Origin: Caulobacteraceae bacterium UBA3198
Lineage (GTDB): Bacteria; Pseudomonadota; Alphaproteobacteria; Caulobacterales; Caulobacteraceae
Reading direction: 5' to 3'
Length of the DNA stretch: 25,816 nucleotides
Assembly (NCBI GenBank): GCA_002363865.1
Contig: DEWY01000016.1
Location: 15,947 to 41,762, forward strand
Made by a program: the position numbers and the translations under genes. The notes below the pieces were generated by a model. That model made no database searches, was not told the origin of the DNA, and worked only from the letters and a program-made list of their open reading frames with translations. Of this stretch, positions 24,443-25,816 are shown piece by piece (the first letter of the stretch is position 1; each line of letters opens with the position of its first letter).

Positions 24443-25816
24443 CTACCGTGGGGGACGCATCGCGCTAGACGTGATCACAAGGCCGGTGAACGCTTCGTCG
24501 GCTTTTAGGAATGTCGTTTCCGCTCGAAAAAAGCCGCGCTGGATAACCTTCAACTCGGCTTGTTCGCCGACCATCGTCGCGTTGACGAAGTGCTCGTGGA
24601 AGTCTCGCTCGTGTCGCCGATACAGCTCGATTGGCACAGTAAGCGTCCAGATAAGCGTCTGCATCTCGAAAAAATAATCGAGCACAGTATCCCCGTTTTC
24701 ATCTATAAAAGCCCCAGAGATCTCAAGATTTTCTACCCCCTCGAAGTCTTCGACCGAGAAAGCCTCAATGGCCTTAAGGCAATGGGCCGGCACCGTCGGT
24801 GAAGCGACGAACTGTAGGCATCGCTGCAGTGAAAAACCTCTCAAGGCAGCAATCGTGGCGTCGTTTCCCAGCGCTTCGAGCGTCGCGCCCCAGCGCTCTT
24901 CGAACGCCTCCAGCTCGTCATCTGTCAGCTCGATTTTGCCCCACTCCCCGGGCGATGCAGGAACCGATGCACGGATCAGTTCACTCTCCTCGGAGGAGAG
25001 CCTCAGTCTGATTTCACCCCAGGGATTGCGCCGAACATCCCCCTTGAGCCTAGCTTGGCCAAGTTGGCTCGCGCCGATCAGGCTAATGGTGTCTTGCCTC
25101 TGAAGGCTCGGGATTGCCCCCCTGACGCGCATGCGGAGGGCTTCCCAGATCAGTGTGATGTAGGAAGGCCCGCCGTCCGGAGACGAGGATACGATCCCCA
25201 CTAAGTCACCGTCAGCATTCGTCACAGCACCGCCGCTCATGCCCCCCAAGGTTTCCATTGCAACCTCGAAGCATGGCGACGGCATTCGCTCGCCTCTGCC
25301 CTGGGGGAATGCCGCCGTCACCATGCCAGACGATACAAGAGGGGTGATGTGTGCGGCGCCCCTATCGATTTTTTGGTGTCGAAAGCCAACCGCCCACAAC
25401 CGTTCGCCGATCAGTGGCTGCGCCACCTTCATCGGCGCAAGCATCAGCGGGAGGTTTGCGTAGGCCTTGGAATTGAGGGTGCAGCTGACGAGGGACATGT
25501 CCGACTGAGCGTGTCGGGTCTTGTCGAACTGGTTGGGCCGGGAGACCGAAGCAGCATCTATGGGCAGCCAGGCACGCGCACCTTTCGGCAGGAAGGTGAG
25601 GCAAACCGGACCTCCACCGTCCCGCGAAAACTCGTCAAGAACATGCGTTGCCGTGAGCATCAGACCCGGACCGACCATGACGCCGCTGCCCACTATAGTC
25701 GCGCCCTCCTCACCCCAATGCGCAAGCGCGACCAGCGCTCCGCCGGCTTGGTGAAGAAAGTCCAGGGGTGCCAGACCGTCTTCATCCGAGAAAATTGAGG
25801 TGGCGCCGGTTCTCCG
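24443..25816 (-). CDS. Trypsin-like serine protease with unrecognised C-terminal region (5' end beyond window)
   Basis: The reading frame is open through base 25816, so the N-terminus lies outside; 457 residues are visible. A GTG at 25691-25693 would cut the first barrel strands and is not accepted as the start. The trypsin-like triad is complete: His in LTATHVLDE (codon 25643-25645), Asp in AQSDMSLVS (25499-25501), and Ser in GGMSGGAV (25235-25237), with GDLVGIVSS after it as in this fold. The protease domain ends near base 25130. The following 230 or so residues match nothing I know; they include an acidic helical part (ELTDDELEAFEERW) and a possibly beta-rich end. No signal peptide can be judged. 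Lower GC than the core suggests transfer. Stand-alone or defence-related proteases of this kind exist, but no role can be assigned. Confidence 0.82.
   Translation of the reverse strand, partial: RRTGATSIFSDEDGLAPLDFLHQAGGALVALAHWGEEGATIVGSGVMVGPGLMLTATHVLDEFSRDGGGPVCLTFLPKGARAWLPIDAASVSRPNQFDKTRHAQSDMSLVSCTLNSKAYANLPLMLAPMKVAQPLIGERLWAVGFRHQKIDRGAAHITPLVSSGMVTAAFPQGRGERMPSPCFEVAMETLGGMSGGAVTNADGDLVGIVSSSPDGGPSYITLIWEALRMRVRGAIPSLQRQDTISLIGASQLGQARLKGDVRRNPWGEIRLRLSSEESELIRASVPASPGEWGKIELTDDELEAFEERWGATLEALGNDATIAALRGFSLQRCLQFVASPTVPAHCLKAIEAFSVEDFEGVENLEISGAFIDENGDTVLDYFFEMQTLIWTLTVPIELYRRHERDFHEHFVNATMVGEQAELKVIQRGFFRAETTFLKADEAFTGLVITSSAMRPPR

Noticed and set aside
23838..25816. Direct repeat of the tRNA-Val 3' end as a second attachment site.
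   Set aside because: I found no copy by eye. If it exists, it is beyond the right edge.

Overview
This window looks like chromosomal DNA of a high-GC alphaproteobacterium, most likely Caulobacteraceae (Caulobacter or Phenylobacterium-like). That placement is an inference from roughly 70% GC coding DNA, two large TonB-dependent receptors, an A-type Fe-S carrier divergent from a dGTPase-like gene, a plant/Mycobacterium-type class II DAHP synthase, and the style of the protein sequences. No rRNA, CRISPR array, insertion sequence or complete prophage gene is visible. Long open frames antisense to real genes are common here and are an effect of GC content.

Layout. 1-1072: the 5' part of a dGTPase-like HD hydrolase (minus strand, runs off the left edge), divergent from erpA. 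1073-4219: a plus-strand run of erpA, xthA, a membrane-anchored proline-rich protein, an NnrU-family membrane protein and a secreted EF-hand protein. 4220-8670: a minus-strand transport/metabolism module with the order TonB-dependent receptor, Tat-exported class V PLP enzyme, Asp/Glu-type racemase. 8806-12662: glutathione peroxidase and a siderophore-uptake pair (TonB receptor overlapping a PepSY-type inner-membrane protein), headed by two TGCGA/TCGCA palindromes. 12785-15160: a Gfo/Idh/MocA oxidoreductase, a CusF-like lipoprotein without the usual copper ligands, and a divergent DUF429-like protein. 15190-16566: a MATE transporter.

16693-22933: a compact minus-strand housekeeping series glmU, rpiA, gor, an O-antigen ligase/polymerase-like membrane protein (start overlaps gor stop by 4 bases), and class II aroG. 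It links UDP-GlcNAc synthesis, pentose phosphates, NADPH-dependent glutathione reduction and entry to the shikimate pathway. gph is divergent from glmU and is followed by a tRNA-Val(CAC) gene whose likely promoter overlaps the gph stop codon.

23838-25816: directly after the tRNA the base composition falls (sampled 60-base lines of 42-45% GC against 73% in gph). A 605-base stretch has no credible gene, and is followed by a trypsin-like serine protease with an unrecognised C-terminal region that continues past the right edge. This has the look of an accessory island inserted at a tRNA gene and is the part most likely to hold something undescribed. The second candidate is the receptor / Tat-PLP enzyme / racemase module, because the only Tat-exported PLP enzyme of this class with a known role that I can recall is PvdN of pyoverdine maturation, and no pyoverdine genes are visible here.
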